64,000 bases of DNA from Rossellomorea vietnamensis (GTDB lineage: Bacteria > Bacillota > Bacilli > Bacillales > Bacillaceae_B). The translations under genes were made by a program, and so were the position numbers. Positions 57,001 to 64,000 of the stretch are shown in pieces. Each line of letters begins with the position of its first letter. The stretch's first letter is position 1. The notes under the pieces are model-generated. The model was not told the origin of the DNA and ran no database searches. It was given only the letters and a program-made list of their open reading frames with translations. The stretch is from contig NZ_VTEI01000006.1 of the NCBI RefSeq assembly GCF_008180415.1, positions 149,203 to 213,202 on the forward strand. The letters run 5' to 3'.

Positions 57001-58009
57001 TAATATCGTCTCCTCCGCCACGGGCAATAATAATCTCACCAGAGTCTTCAAGCCTTCTAATCACACTAACAATTCTGGATTGTGCCTCTTCTACATCACG
57101 AAGCCTGACAGGGCCCATGAATTCCATTTCTTCTTTAAAAGAGTCCACCATTCTGGTTGACATATTACGGAAGACAATGTCCTTAACTTCATCACTTGAG
57201 ACTTTAAGAGACAAAAGCAGATCTTCATTTTCGCTGTCACGGATAACCCTTTGGATAGAACGGTTATCAAGCGTGACAATGTCCTCAAACACAAACATCC
57301 GCTTCTTGATCTCTTCTGCTAATTCAGGATCTTGTATCTCCAGGGCATCAAGGATCGTCTTTTCGGTAGACCGGTCAACACCATTCAATACCTCAACGAC
57401 TGCCTCTACTCCGCCTGTCTGGGAGTAATCCTGGGTAACAGTTGTAGAGAGCTTCCTTTCCAGAATGGCTTCCACTTCACTTATTACTTCAGGTGAAGTG
57501 CCGTCCATAAGGGCTATACGCCTTGCAATGTCGGCCTGTACCTCCTGTGACAGTTCAGAAAGAATCTGCCCTGCCTGCTGAGGATTCAAGTATGAGAGGA
57601 TCAAGGCAATCGTTTGTGGATGCTCATTTTGAATAAAATTCAATATCTGGGATGCATCTGCTCTTCTCGCAAAATCAAATGGCTTCACTTGCAGAGATGA
57701 AGTCAATCTATTAATGATGGCCGACGCCTGCTCATTGCCCAATGCTTTCTCCAGTACTGTTTTTGCATAGCCAATACCGCCCTGTGAAATATAATCCTGA
57801 GCAAGGGCAATCGTGTGAAATTCCTCAAGCACTTCTTCCTTGGCTTGGGATTCAACCTTCTTCACACCGGAAATTTCCAGCGTCAGCTTTTCGATTTCCT
57901 CTTCTGATAAATGTTTGTAAACAGACGCCGAAACATCCGGGCCCAGTGAGATGAGGAGAACGGCCGCTTTCTGTTTGCCCGTTAATTCTTTTTCGCGTTG
58001 CTTAGCCAT
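56993..58009 (-). CDS. fliG: Flagellar motor switch protein FliG
   Basis: A 338-residue FliG linking the MS ring to the C ring and the stators. The N-terminal region (KQKAAVLLISLGPDVSASVY), the EHPQTIALILSYL armadillo motif and the C-terminal torque helix with charged residues (MSTRMVDSFKEEMEFMGPVR) are all clear. It follows fliF by 11 bp. Confidence 0.98.
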   Translation of the reverse strand: MAKQREKELTGKQKAAVLLISLGPDVSASVYKHLSEEEIEKLTLEISGVKKVESQAKEEVLEEFHTIALAQDYISQGGIGYAKTVLEKALGNEQASAIINRLTSSLQVKPFDFARRADASQILNFIQNEHPQTIALILSYLNPQQAGQILSELSQEVQADIARRIALMDGTSPEVISEVEAILERKLSTTVTQDYSQTGGVEAVVEVLNGVDRSTEKTILDALEIQDPELAEEIKKRMFVFEDIVTLDNRSIQRVIRDSENEDLLLSLKVSSDEVKDIVFRNMSTRMVDSFKEEMEFMGPVRLRDVEEAQSRIVSVIRRLEDSGEIIIARGGGDDIIV

Positions 58010-58020
58010 GTTGCTTCCTC

Positions 58021-59610
58021 CTATTCATCAGCCAGCCAAGACCTTAGCAGCTTCGCAAATTCTTCAGGTTTTTCCCTGGCCATTTTTTCAAGTTGTTTTC
58101 TTCTGGCAGATCCTTCAGTCTCTTGCTCTGTGCCAATGTCAGGGATATTGATCGGCTGCATGACTTCCTCCTGGTAAACTGCCTCTTCCTCAACAGTATT
58201 TTTCTTCCTTCTTACCATTAAGAAAATCAGTAAAAGGATTACCGCGAGCAGTATTCCACCTATAACATATGTCCACCACGGCAAAGCAGTTTCTGATTCC
58301 TGGCCGAATTCCACCTTCCCATTAAAGGGCTGAACGGATACAACTATTTTGTCTTCAATGGCTTCCGGTGTCAGCTCTGTACCAGATTCTTTGTCAATTG
58401 AAGTTCTGACAATCGTCGACAACATCTGGGATATATCTTCCTGTCTGTCCTGAGGAAAGGAGTTTGGATCTTCAGGATCCGGCGGTTCTACCATTACTTG
58501 GATACCGATATCCCTGATTTTATACGGACTTTCGACAATTTCTCTTCGGATTCTATTAACCTCGTTATTGATTGTCTCTTCAATCCGCTCGTAATCACCA
58601 TCGGAATTCTCGCCTTCTACATAAGTCCCCAAACCATCACCTGCGTCTTCAGCAGGAGGAACACCCCCAGCAGCGGCACCATTTCCTGTAAAGGTTTCAG
58701 TGATTCTTTGGACACTTACAGCGATTCCTTCCATATTTTCTTCATCAACTGGCGTAACTTCGTTTACTTCCCTGTTTTCCTGGGTAAAGTCAATATCAGT
58801 AGTTACAGAAACAACCACTTTATCGAAGCCAATCAAAGTTCCCAGCATGCTTTGTACTTGCTTTTGAATGTCCTTTTCCACCCTGTCTTTAACATCCATT
58901 TGCTGGACAATACTTCCTCCAAAGGAAGAATTTTCATTTTCCAGCTCAAAGTACTCAAAAAATTGATTCATAATGACGATATTACTTGTAGGCAGATTAG
59001 GAACACTCTTAGAAACTAGATGATGAAGGGACTTGATCTGTTTTTGATCAAAATTAAATCCCGGTTTTGTGTTCAGAACAATAGATGCGGATGCCTGCTC
59101 TGATTCTTCGCTGATGAAGACTCCTTTTTCAGGCAGGGTTATCATCACATTAGCATCCTCGACGCCTTCAATCCCTTTCATCAGGTTGGAAAGTTCGGTT
59201 TGCATGGCATCAAGCTTCATGACATTGAACTCATTGTCTGTCATTCCAAACCCTGCATTTTGACTAAAGAAAGAATAATCGATGCTTCCTGAATTCGGAA
59301 TCCCTTCCGCAGCAAGTTCGACTTTTAAGGTATCGACCATCTCACCTGGAACCATGATGGTAGAGCCGCCGTCGGCGATTTCCGATGCAATCCCCCTGCC
59401 ATCAAGGTTTTCCTTAATTGCACCAGTTTCCGAGGGAGCTAGGTTGCTGTACAGTGGCACAAGATTGGTCCTTGTGGAAAGGAAACCAGTAATCGCAATG
59501 GCAAGCACGACCACTAGTACAACCGCTCCATACATACCTTTTTGCTTTTTTGTTCTGCTTGACCAAAATGTTTTAAATTGTTCTTTATATTTTTTTACAT
59601 TGTCATTCAT
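58021..59610 (-). CDS. fliF: Flagellar MS-ring protein FliF
   Basis: A 529-residue FliF that builds the MS ring and houses the export gate. Two membrane helices flank the periplasm-equivalent part (about 25-45 and 452-472), with ring-building motifs between (NLAPSETGAIKENLDGRGI, MITLPEKGVFISEESEQASA). The C-terminal cytoplasmic tail (EGSARRKQLEKMAREKPEE, FAKLLRSWLADE) binds FliG, the next gene. Length matches B. subtilis. Confidence 0.97.
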   Translation of the reverse strand: MNDNVKKYKEQFKTFWSSRTKKQKGMYGAVVLVVVLAIAITGFLSTRTNLVPLYSNLAPSETGAIKENLDGRGIASEIADGGSTIMVPGEMVDTLKVELAAEGIPNSGSIDYSFFSQNAGFGMTDNEFNVMKLDAMQTELSNLMKGIEGVEDANVMITLPEKGVFISEESEQASASIVLNTKPGFNFDQKQIKSLHHLVSKSVPNLPTSNIVIMNQFFEYFELENENSSFGGSIVQQMDVKDRVEKDIQKQVQSMLGTLIGFDKVVVSVTTDIDFTQENREVNEVTPVDEENMEGIAVSVQRITETFTGNGAAAGGVPPAEDAGDGLGTYVEGENSDGDYERIEETINNEVNRIRREIVESPYKIRDIGIQVMVEPPDPEDPNSFPQDRQEDISQMLSTIVRTSIDKESGTELTPEAIEDKIVVSVQPFNGKVEFGQESETALPWWTYVIGGILLAVILLLIFLMVRRKKNTVEEEAVYQEEVMQPINIPDIGTEQETEGSARRKQLEKMAREKPEEFAKLLRSWLADE

Positions 59611-59660
59611 CTTAATCCCCCGGTTACTTTGTCTGATTTACCCGGCAATAATAACCGTCA

Positions 59661-59966
59661 TTACATAGGCATTCTCATAATTTCCTGGTAAGCTTCAACA
59701 ACTTTGTTCCGCACTTCCATTGTTGTCTGCATAGTGATGCTGGCTTTTTGTGATGCAATCATCACCTGATGCAAGTCCACGTTCTCACCGCGCACTAATT
59801 TTTCAGTCAACATATCAGAATTCTTTTGGCTCGTGTTCACTTCTTCAATGGATTTTTTTAGGAAGTCAGCGAAGTTCTGCTGGTTTTGTATTGGCTTCAC
59901 CAAATTTTTATCAAACGACGGACTTATTCTGTTTTGCGTTGCAGAATATATATTATGTACAGCCAT
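59661..59966 (-). CDS. fliE: Flagellar hook-basal body protein FliE
   Basis: A 101-residue FliE, the adaptor between MS ring and rod. The conserved C-terminal half has NVDLHQVMIASQKASITMQT and VRNKVVEAYQEIMRMPM. It follows flgC by 11 bp. Confidence 0.96.
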   Translation of the reverse strand: MAVHNIYSATQNRISPSFDKNLVKPIQNQQNFADFLKKSIEEVNTSQKNSDMLTEKLVRGENVDLHQVMIASQKASITMQTTMEVRNKVVEAYQEIMRMPM

Positions 59967-59977
59967 TGGTCTCCTCC

Positions 59978-60439
59978 TTATTTACCTATCTCAAGAGATT
60001 TCATCATCATCGATTTATTTGCATTAAAAGCAGTGACATTTGCTTCATACGATCTAGTAGCTGAGATCAGGTCAATCATTTCCCTTAGAGGATCAACATT
60101 CGGCATCCGAACATATCCCTCTTGATTGGCATCAGGATGTTCAGGGTCATACACAAGGTTAAAGGGTGTCTCTCCATCCTCTTTAATCTCTGCAACTCTT
60201 ACACCATTTCCAAGAGACTGTGAGTCTTTCATATTCATAGCTTTATTCAATAGCGTAGAAAAGCTTCCGGCATCCGGCTGCAGCACAACCGATTTCCTTC
60301 TGTATGGCTGCCACTCACCGTCAACCAGTTTTCCTCTTGTTGAATCTGCATTGGCCATATTTGAGGAAATGACATCCATCCTCAGCCTTTGAGCGCTAAG
60401 GGCAGAAGCCGTAGTATTCATCCCATGAAATATCGACAT
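59978..60439 (-). CDS. flgC: Flagellar proximal rod protein FlgC
   Basis: A 153-residue FlgC. The rod signature is SALSAQRLRMDVISSNMANA near the N-terminus and the C-terminal DLISATRSYEANVTAFNANK segment pairs with it. It directly follows flgB (2-bp gap). The middle insert of about 50 residues is typical of FlgC. Confidence 0.97.
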   Translation of the reverse strand: MSIFHGMNTTASALSAQRLRMDVISSNMANADSTRGKLVDGEWQPYRRKSVVLQPDAGSFSTLLNKAMNMKDSQSLGNGVRVAEIKEDGETPFNLVYDPEHPDANQEGYVRMPNVDPLREMIDLISATRSYEANVTAFNANKSMMMKSLEIGK

Positions 60440-60441
60440 GT

Positions 60442-60831
60442 TTATTTACCTCCTGAAATGACAGACTTCATAGAATTAAACTTCCCATTTAAGCGGTCTG
60501 ACAATGCATTAAAGTAGATTTGATTATTGGCCATTTCCGACATTTCTTTATCAATATCGACACCATTGCCATTGTGGTTATATTGGAAAGGCTTGTTGTT
60601 AATACGGAACCCTGCTGCTGACCTTCCGGAGAATTCAAAGTGGCGGGGATTGGTTTTAATGGCTTCCATGGATGATATGGAGTCATTTAACTGGTCTTTA
60701 AAGCTGACAGATTTTGATTTGTAATTAGGAGTATCTACATTAGCAATATTTTGAGAAATCATCTTCTGTTTAACCGAAGAATTATTCAAACCATTTTCAA
60801 GTGATTGAATGGTGTTGGAAAACAAATTCAT
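60442..60831 (-). CDS. flgB: Flagellar proximal rod protein FlgB
   Basis: A 129-residue FlgB, first gene of the fla/che operon. Rod motif: NNSSVKQKMISQNIANVDTP near the N-terminus and a C-terminal ANNQIYFNALSDRLNGKFN. A sigma-A-like promoter (60893-60921), a 9-bp inverted repeat in the leader and a c-di-GMP riboswitch further upstream precede it. In B. subtilis codY lies directly upstream; an IS30-like element intervenes here. Confidence 0.97.
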   Translation of the reverse strand: MNLFSNTIQSLENGLNNSSVKQKMISQNIANVDTPNYKSKSVSFKDQLNDSISSMEAIKTNPRHFEFSGRSAAGFRINNKPFQYNHNGNGVDIDKEMSEMANNQIYFNALSDRLNGKFNSMKSVISGGK

Positions 60832-60856
60832 TTTTTTACACCTCTAACCAGGATTT

Positions 60857-60881
60857 TGTCAAAAATTAATGGTTTTTGACA
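60857..60881. promoter_or_regulatory. Perfect 9-bp inverted repeat in the flgB leader
   Basis: The arms tgtcaaaaa and tttttgaca are separated by 7 nt. The repeat starts about 10 bases downstream of the predicted -10 hexamer, so it would cover roughly +5 to +30 of the transcript. It may be a repressor site or an RNA hairpin. It ends 26 bp from the flgB ATG and does not hide the ribosome binding site. Confidence 0.6.
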
Positions 60882-60892
60882 TTTTTTACGGA

Positions 60893-60921
60893 ATCATACT
60901 ACCTATTGTAATATTAAGCAA
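60893..60921 (-). promoter_or_regulatory. Sigma-A-like promoter of the fla/che operon
   Basis: On the minus strand -35 TTGCTT (60916-60921), a 17-bp spacer and -10 TATGAT (60893-60898) fit the sigma-A consensus well. It lies about 65 bp upstream of flgB, downstream of the riboswitch terminator, so it would escape the riboswitch. No convincing sigma-D promoter was found nearby. The stretch 60930-61200 holds no gene. Confidence 0.7.
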
Positions 60922-61209
60922 AATGAGTGTCTATGAATATTTGGTTAATTTTTTCGCTACTTCTTTATCATTTTTTAAAAGGACTTTTTGCTTAAATGGA
61001 TGAAGAAAACCACCCTTTTACGTTTTCCACGCTAAAAACTAGGTTTCAATCAATACATTAGTCCCACTTCATTTCCATACTTTACATGTAGTTTTAGTAC
61101 ATAATAAAACAACTAATGTTACAAATATATTACAAAGCTTGATACTCTGACTATTTATGTTATAAGGAAAGCTACCTTCCAGGAAAATAATGCTAACTCT
61201 AACAGCTAT

Positions 61210-61238
61210 AAAAAAAAGCGATCCCCAAAGAGATCGCT
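61210..61238 (-). terminator. Terminator that forms the riboswitch expression platform
   Basis: A 7-bp perfect stem (agcgatc / gatcgct) with an 8-nt loop is followed on the minus strand by TTTTTTTA. It lies 24-50 bases past the aptamer 3' end. Between them is a small atagat/atctat hairpin. The arrangement is that of a transcription-controlling riboswitch. Confidence 0.9.
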
Positions 61239-61261
61239 CCATAGATTTATCTATACTTGCT

Positions 61262-61345
61262 CCCTTAGGTAACCCGGCTGCCATTTGATTGTAGGCCCGT
61301 GGCTTTGCGTCCTTCCTTTTCAGTGAAGTTTGCCTTTTCTGCATG
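61262..61345 (-). ncRNA. c-di-GMP-I (GEMM-I) riboswitch aptamer upstream of the fla/che operon
   Basis: The minus strand carries the GEMM-I consensus in order: GGCAAAC at the 5' side, a short stem with a GAAA tetraloop (CU-GAAA-AG inside cttc/gaag), GGACGCAAAGCCACGGGCC, the tetraloop-receptor region, then ATGGCAGCCGGGTTACC. These are the conserved positions of the cyclic di-GMP class I aptamer. A terminator follows at 61210-61238. The next gene downstream is flgB, 380 bp beyond the terminator. Whether ligand turns transcription on or off cannot be read from the sequence alone. A candidate promoter is at 61383-61410. Confidence 0.92.
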
Positions 61346-61382
61346 AAATTGTTGAAATATGTCGTAAACTGTTTGTACTATC

Positions 61383-61410
61383 ATTTTACTATGTACGGGG
61401 GTAATTACAA
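61383..61410 (-). promoter_or_regulatory. Candidate promoter for the riboswitch transcript
   Basis: Minus-strand -35 TTGTAA (61405-61410), a 16-bp spacer and -10 TAAAAT (61383-61388) would start the RNA near 61376, about 30 bases before the aptamer. The match is moderate. A TATAAT at about 61460 lacks a good -35. Confidence 0.4.
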
Positions 61411-61492
61411 CCCTTTCCACTATTTTATTATTAGGTCTTTAGACCCTTTTTGTGAAATTATACTAGAATCCACTAATGATTTTCATTAATTT

Positions 61493-62512
61493 GTAAATTG
61501 TCAACTCAAGTCGAACACGGCAAGAAATTCATGAATACCTCAAATGGCGTATTATAATTGAGCACTTTCCGGGGGACCTGGTTGAACGTCAAGAGAAAAT
61601 CCAGGATGTCCTTCTGGGTCATTCGGCTGAAATCGGTTCCTTTTGGATACGTGCGCCTAATGCGGCCGTTGCTTTTTTCGTTGGTACCACGCTGACCTGG
61701 TTTGCCAGGATCCGACAAGTAAAAGGGAACTTCCAGCCCTTTCTCTACTTCTTCCCAAAGATGAAATTCCTTGCCGCGGTCTGCGGTGATGGACTTTACC
61801 ACTTTTTTAGGCAAGTTTTTCAACACGTGGATGATGGACTGTGCGGTTTCACTCGCCGTTTTCGCCGACAGCTTATAGATAATCTCAAACCGGCTGGTAC
61901 GTTCGGTCAACGTGAGAATCTGACTTTTGTGCGACTTGCCGATGACTGTATCGACTTCCCAATGTCCGACTTGGCTCCGAGGCGCATTACGAGCATGAAT
62001 CTTTTTAAGACGGGGCATCTTGCCTCGCGTTTCCGTCATGTTGTTTTTCAACTTCCGCCCTTTTCGAATCAGAAGCTTTTGGGACAGCTTAAACAGCCCG
62101 AGGGCAGCGTACCGGTAAATGCTTGATACACTGATAGGAAAAGGTTTCTTATGCATTTTCCTATACCTGCCTACAATGCTTTCCGGCGACCAGCCCAGCT
62201 TGAGTTTGGACAAGATATAGTCGACATCTTTTTAATCGACCGTGCGTCTAGAGCGACAGTTTTCCCGCTTGGCATCGTAGTCGAGCTGAGCCTGCAGGGC
62301 ATTATAAGGCTTACAGCGTTTTAGCTCGTAGTTAATGGTGCTCTTGCTTCTTTTCAACTGGGAGGCAATGTAAGACAGCGATTTCTTTTCCAGGCAATAA
62401 CTTTCAATTAATACACGTTCCTGTGGTACGATATGGGTATAGCTCATTTGGGAACACTCCTTAGTTGATTGGCGTTAACTATTGTGTACCCACTTGAGCT
62501 ATTTTAATTTAC
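61493..62512 (-). mobile_element. IS30-family insertion sequence
   Basis: A roughly 1-kb element with one transposase gene lies between the codY terminator and the riboswitch. Imperfect terminal inverted repeats are visible: taaattgtcaactcaagtcg on the left (from about 61493) and, read inward from the right, taaattaaaatagctcaagt then gggtacac (to about 62512). A shared CTCAAGT core marks both. Exact ends and target duplication are not certain. It separates fla/che from codY, which are adjacent in B. subtilis. Confidence 0.8.
61506..62447 (-). pseudogene. IS30-family transposase interrupted by an in-frame stop
   Basis: The N-terminal 71 residues hold the IS30 helix-turn-helix (LSYIASQLKRSKSTINYELK). 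A TAA at 62232-62234 ends that frame, but the same frame continues without any shift (KDVDYILSKLKLGWSPE) through the DDE domain to 61506: Asp in GHWEVDTVIG, Asp in ITADRGKEFH and Glu in QRGTNEKSNGRIRR. Removing the stop gives about 313 residues, the normal family length. One nonsense mutation is the only lesion, so the copy arrived recently. A reinitiated C-terminal fragment could start at TTG 62213 but would lack DNA binding. Confidence 0.88.
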
Positions 62513-62546
62513 GAGCCGTTCGACTTAATATGATAATCTATAATTT

Positions 62547-62583
62547 TAAAAACCGCCAGTCCAAAAGGACCAGCGGTTTTTTG
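62547..62583 (-). terminator. Rho-independent terminator after codY
   Basis: A long stem (aaaaccgc / gcggtttt, then gtcc/ggac around an aaaa loop) starts 8 bp past the codY stop. It should isolate codY from the IS and from fla/che. Confidence 0.9.
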
Positions 62584-62590
62584 ATTTTGA

Positions 62591-63370
62591 TTAATTTGTT
62601 TTTAATTTATCCAGCTCGATCAGGAACTTATCATTCAATACTTTAATGTAAGTCCCTTTCATTCCAAGAGAACGTGATTCGATTACACCTGCACTTTCAA
62701 GTTTACGAAGTGCGTTTACGATTACAGATCTTGTGATTCCAACTCTGTCAGCAATCTTTGAAGCTACAAGCAGACCTTCATTCCCATCTAATTCTTCAAA
62801 GATATGTTCAATGGCTTCAAGTTCACTATAGGATAAAGAGCTGATTGCCATTTGTACAACAGCTTTACTTCTTGCTTCAACCTCTATCTCTTCCGATTTC
62901 TCCCTAAGGATCTCCATACCGACTACTGTCGCTCCATACTCACCCAGGATCAAATCATCATCATCAAAACTGTCCTCTAGACGGGCAAGAATCAATGTAC
63001 CAAGGCGCTCTCCTCCACCGATGATCGGCACGATTGTAGTCAGCCCGTTTTTAAACAGCTCTCTATTCTCGACAGGGAATGCTGTATACTGGCTGTCGAT
63101 ATCCAGATTAGATGAAGTTTCTTGGACGTTGAACAGGCTGTTTGTATATTCTTCAGGAAACTGACGATCTTCAAGCATCTTCTTCATTCTTTCATTTTCG
63201 ATCTTTTGATTAACCGCAAAGCCCAAAAGCTTTCCGCGGCGGCTTACCACGAAAACATTGGCAATGATGACAGAACTCAATGTTTCTGCCATTTCTTTAA
63301 AATTAACCGGTTTCCCTGCTGCTTTTTGCAGCATTGCATTGATTGTTCTTGTTTTACTTAATAAATTCAT
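62591..63370 (-). CDS. codY: GTP-sensing transcriptional pleiotropic repressor CodY
   Basis: A 259-residue CodY. The N-terminal GAF domain (1-155) senses branched-chain amino acids and the C-terminal winged helix-turn-helix ([40 protein letters not shown]) binds DNA. GTP raises its activity. In B. subtilis it represses many nutrient-use genes and the fla/che promoter. AGGAGG lies seven bases before the ATG. Length is the same as in B. subtilis. Confidence 0.98.
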   Translation of the reverse strand: MNLLSKTRTINAMLQKAAGKPVNFKEMAETLSSVIIANVFVVSRRGKLLGFAVNQKIENERMKKMLEDRQFPEEYTNSLFNVQETSSNLDIDSQYTAFPVENRELFKNGLTTIVPIIGGGERLGTLILARLEDSFDDDDLILGEYGATVVGMEILREKSEEIEVEARSKAVVQMAISSLSYSELEAIEHIFEELDGNEGLLVASKIADRVGITRSVIVNALRKLESAGVIESRSLGMKGTYIKVLNDKFLIELDKLKTN

Positions 63371-63530
63371 TTTATTTCCTCCTAGTGCAACTGAATAGTT
63401 TCTATATTTATATAATTAAATCCATGTTTGATTAGTATAGTCATTGATATAAATAAGGATATTCCTGTAATGGGGGAGTGTATTCTTTCCCTGCCTTAAA
63501 CGTTTTACCCTATGGACTTATATCGCAAAC

Positions 63531-64000
63531 TTATAAGATGAACTGGCTCAGGTCTTTATCCTGAGAAATCGCCCCTAGCTTATCCTCGACATAGGAAGGA
63601 GTAATGGTGATTTTCTCCATCGTAATGTCTGGAGCTTCAAATGATAAGTCCTCCAGCAGTTTCTCCATGATTGTATGGAGCCTTCTTGCACCAATATTAT
63701 CGGTATTCTGGTTAACGGAAAAAGCGATTTCTGCCATCCTACGAATAGCTTCGTCAGAAAATTCAATTTGTATACCTTCTGTTTCCAAAAGAGCTATATA
63801 TTGCTTAACAATGGCGTTATCCGGCTCAACCAATATTCTCACAAAGTCCTCGACAGATAATTTTTTTAATTCGACCCTGATAGGGAAACGTCCCTGCAAT
63901 TCAGGAATCAAATCTGAAGGCTTGACTGTATGGAAAGCACCCGCAGCAATGAACAGCATATAGTCAGTCTTGACTGAACCATGCTTTGTAACAACCGTGG
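63531..64000 (-). CDS. hslU: ATP-dependent protease ATPase subunit HslU (ClpY), 3' part
   Basis: The window cuts the gene; the last 156 residues are present and the frame is open to the window edge ([20 protein letters not shown]). The [30 protein letters not shown] block (here [20 protein letters not shown]) and the sensor 2 arginine region ([17 protein letters not shown]) identify HslU, the unfoldase of the HslUV (CodWX) protease. The ending LSQFIL inserts into HslV pockets. It precedes codY as in B. subtilis. Confidence 0.97.
   Translation of the reverse strand, partial: TVVTKHGSVKTDYMLFIAAGAFHTVKPSDLIPELQGRFPIRVELKKLSVEDFVRILVEPDNAIVKQYIALLETEGIQIEFSDEAIRRMAEIAFSVNQNTDNIGARRLHTIMEKLLEDLSFEAPDITMEKITITPSYVEDKLGAISQDKDLSQFIL

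Noticed and set aside
61069..61344. A 91-residue minus-strand frame starting MQKRQTSLKRKD
   Set aside because: It is the translation of the c-di-GMP riboswitch and its terminator; no ribosome binding site and no family resemblance.
61455..61490. Possible CodY box near the riboswitch (gattttcattaatt)
   Set aside because: Four or more mismatches to AATTTTCWGAAAATT; not better than chance in AT-rich DNA.

Overview
The window is a long stretch of Bacillaceae chromosome of moderately low GC, closest in gene order to the Bacillus subtilis region that runs from hslU-codY through the 30-kb fla/che operon to rpsB-tsf-pyrH-frr-uppS-cdsA-dxr-rasP-proS-polC-rimP-nusA-infB-rbfA-truB-ribC-rpsO-pnp-ylxY-mlpA-ymxH. 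It is shown here reversed: every well-supported gene is on the minus strand, so transcription runs from high to low coordinates. The gene set (SwrB, SwrD, FliY, YlxF, PolC, CodY, SigD) and strong AGGAGG ribosome binding sites point to Bacillus or a close relative such as Mesobacillus, Cytobacillus or Rossellomorea; the species cannot be fixed from this window.

Layout from the transcriptional start: the 3' part of hslU and complete codY (62.6-64 kb); an IS30-type element with an internal stop (61.5-62.5 kb); a c-di-GMP-I (GEMM-I) riboswitch with its own terminator (61.2-61.35 kb); a sigma-A-like promoter and then the fla/che operon (60.8-31.7 kb), which encodes the rod, MS ring, switch, export apparatus, hook, chemotaxis adaptors and enzymes, SigD and SwrB. 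After that come translation and lipid/isoprenoid housekeeping genes: rpsB, tsf, pyrH, frr (28-31.5 kb); uppS, cdsA, dxr, rseP, proS, polC (15.8-27.6 kb); the rimP-nusA-rnpM-ylxQ-infB-ylxP-rbfA operon (10.2-15.3 kb); then truB, ribF, rpsO, pnp, ylxY, mlpA, ymxH.

The genes are conventional; the unusual content is between them. (1) A c-di-GMP riboswitch sits upstream of the whole flagellar operon, so second-messenger control of motility may act at transcription. (2) At least six MITE-like elements with related ends (GGCTCT...) and, where preserved, 8-bp AT-rich target duplications lie in gene junctions; two of them flank sigD. (3) A family of repeats with an exact 53-bp period occurs at two distant loci. 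(4) A frameshifted tnpB element, probably with a remnant omega RNA, splits rbfA from truB. (5) A decayed small membrane-protein gene lies between cheD and sigD. (6) Strong unexplained hairpins sit in the rimP, pnp and flgB leaders.
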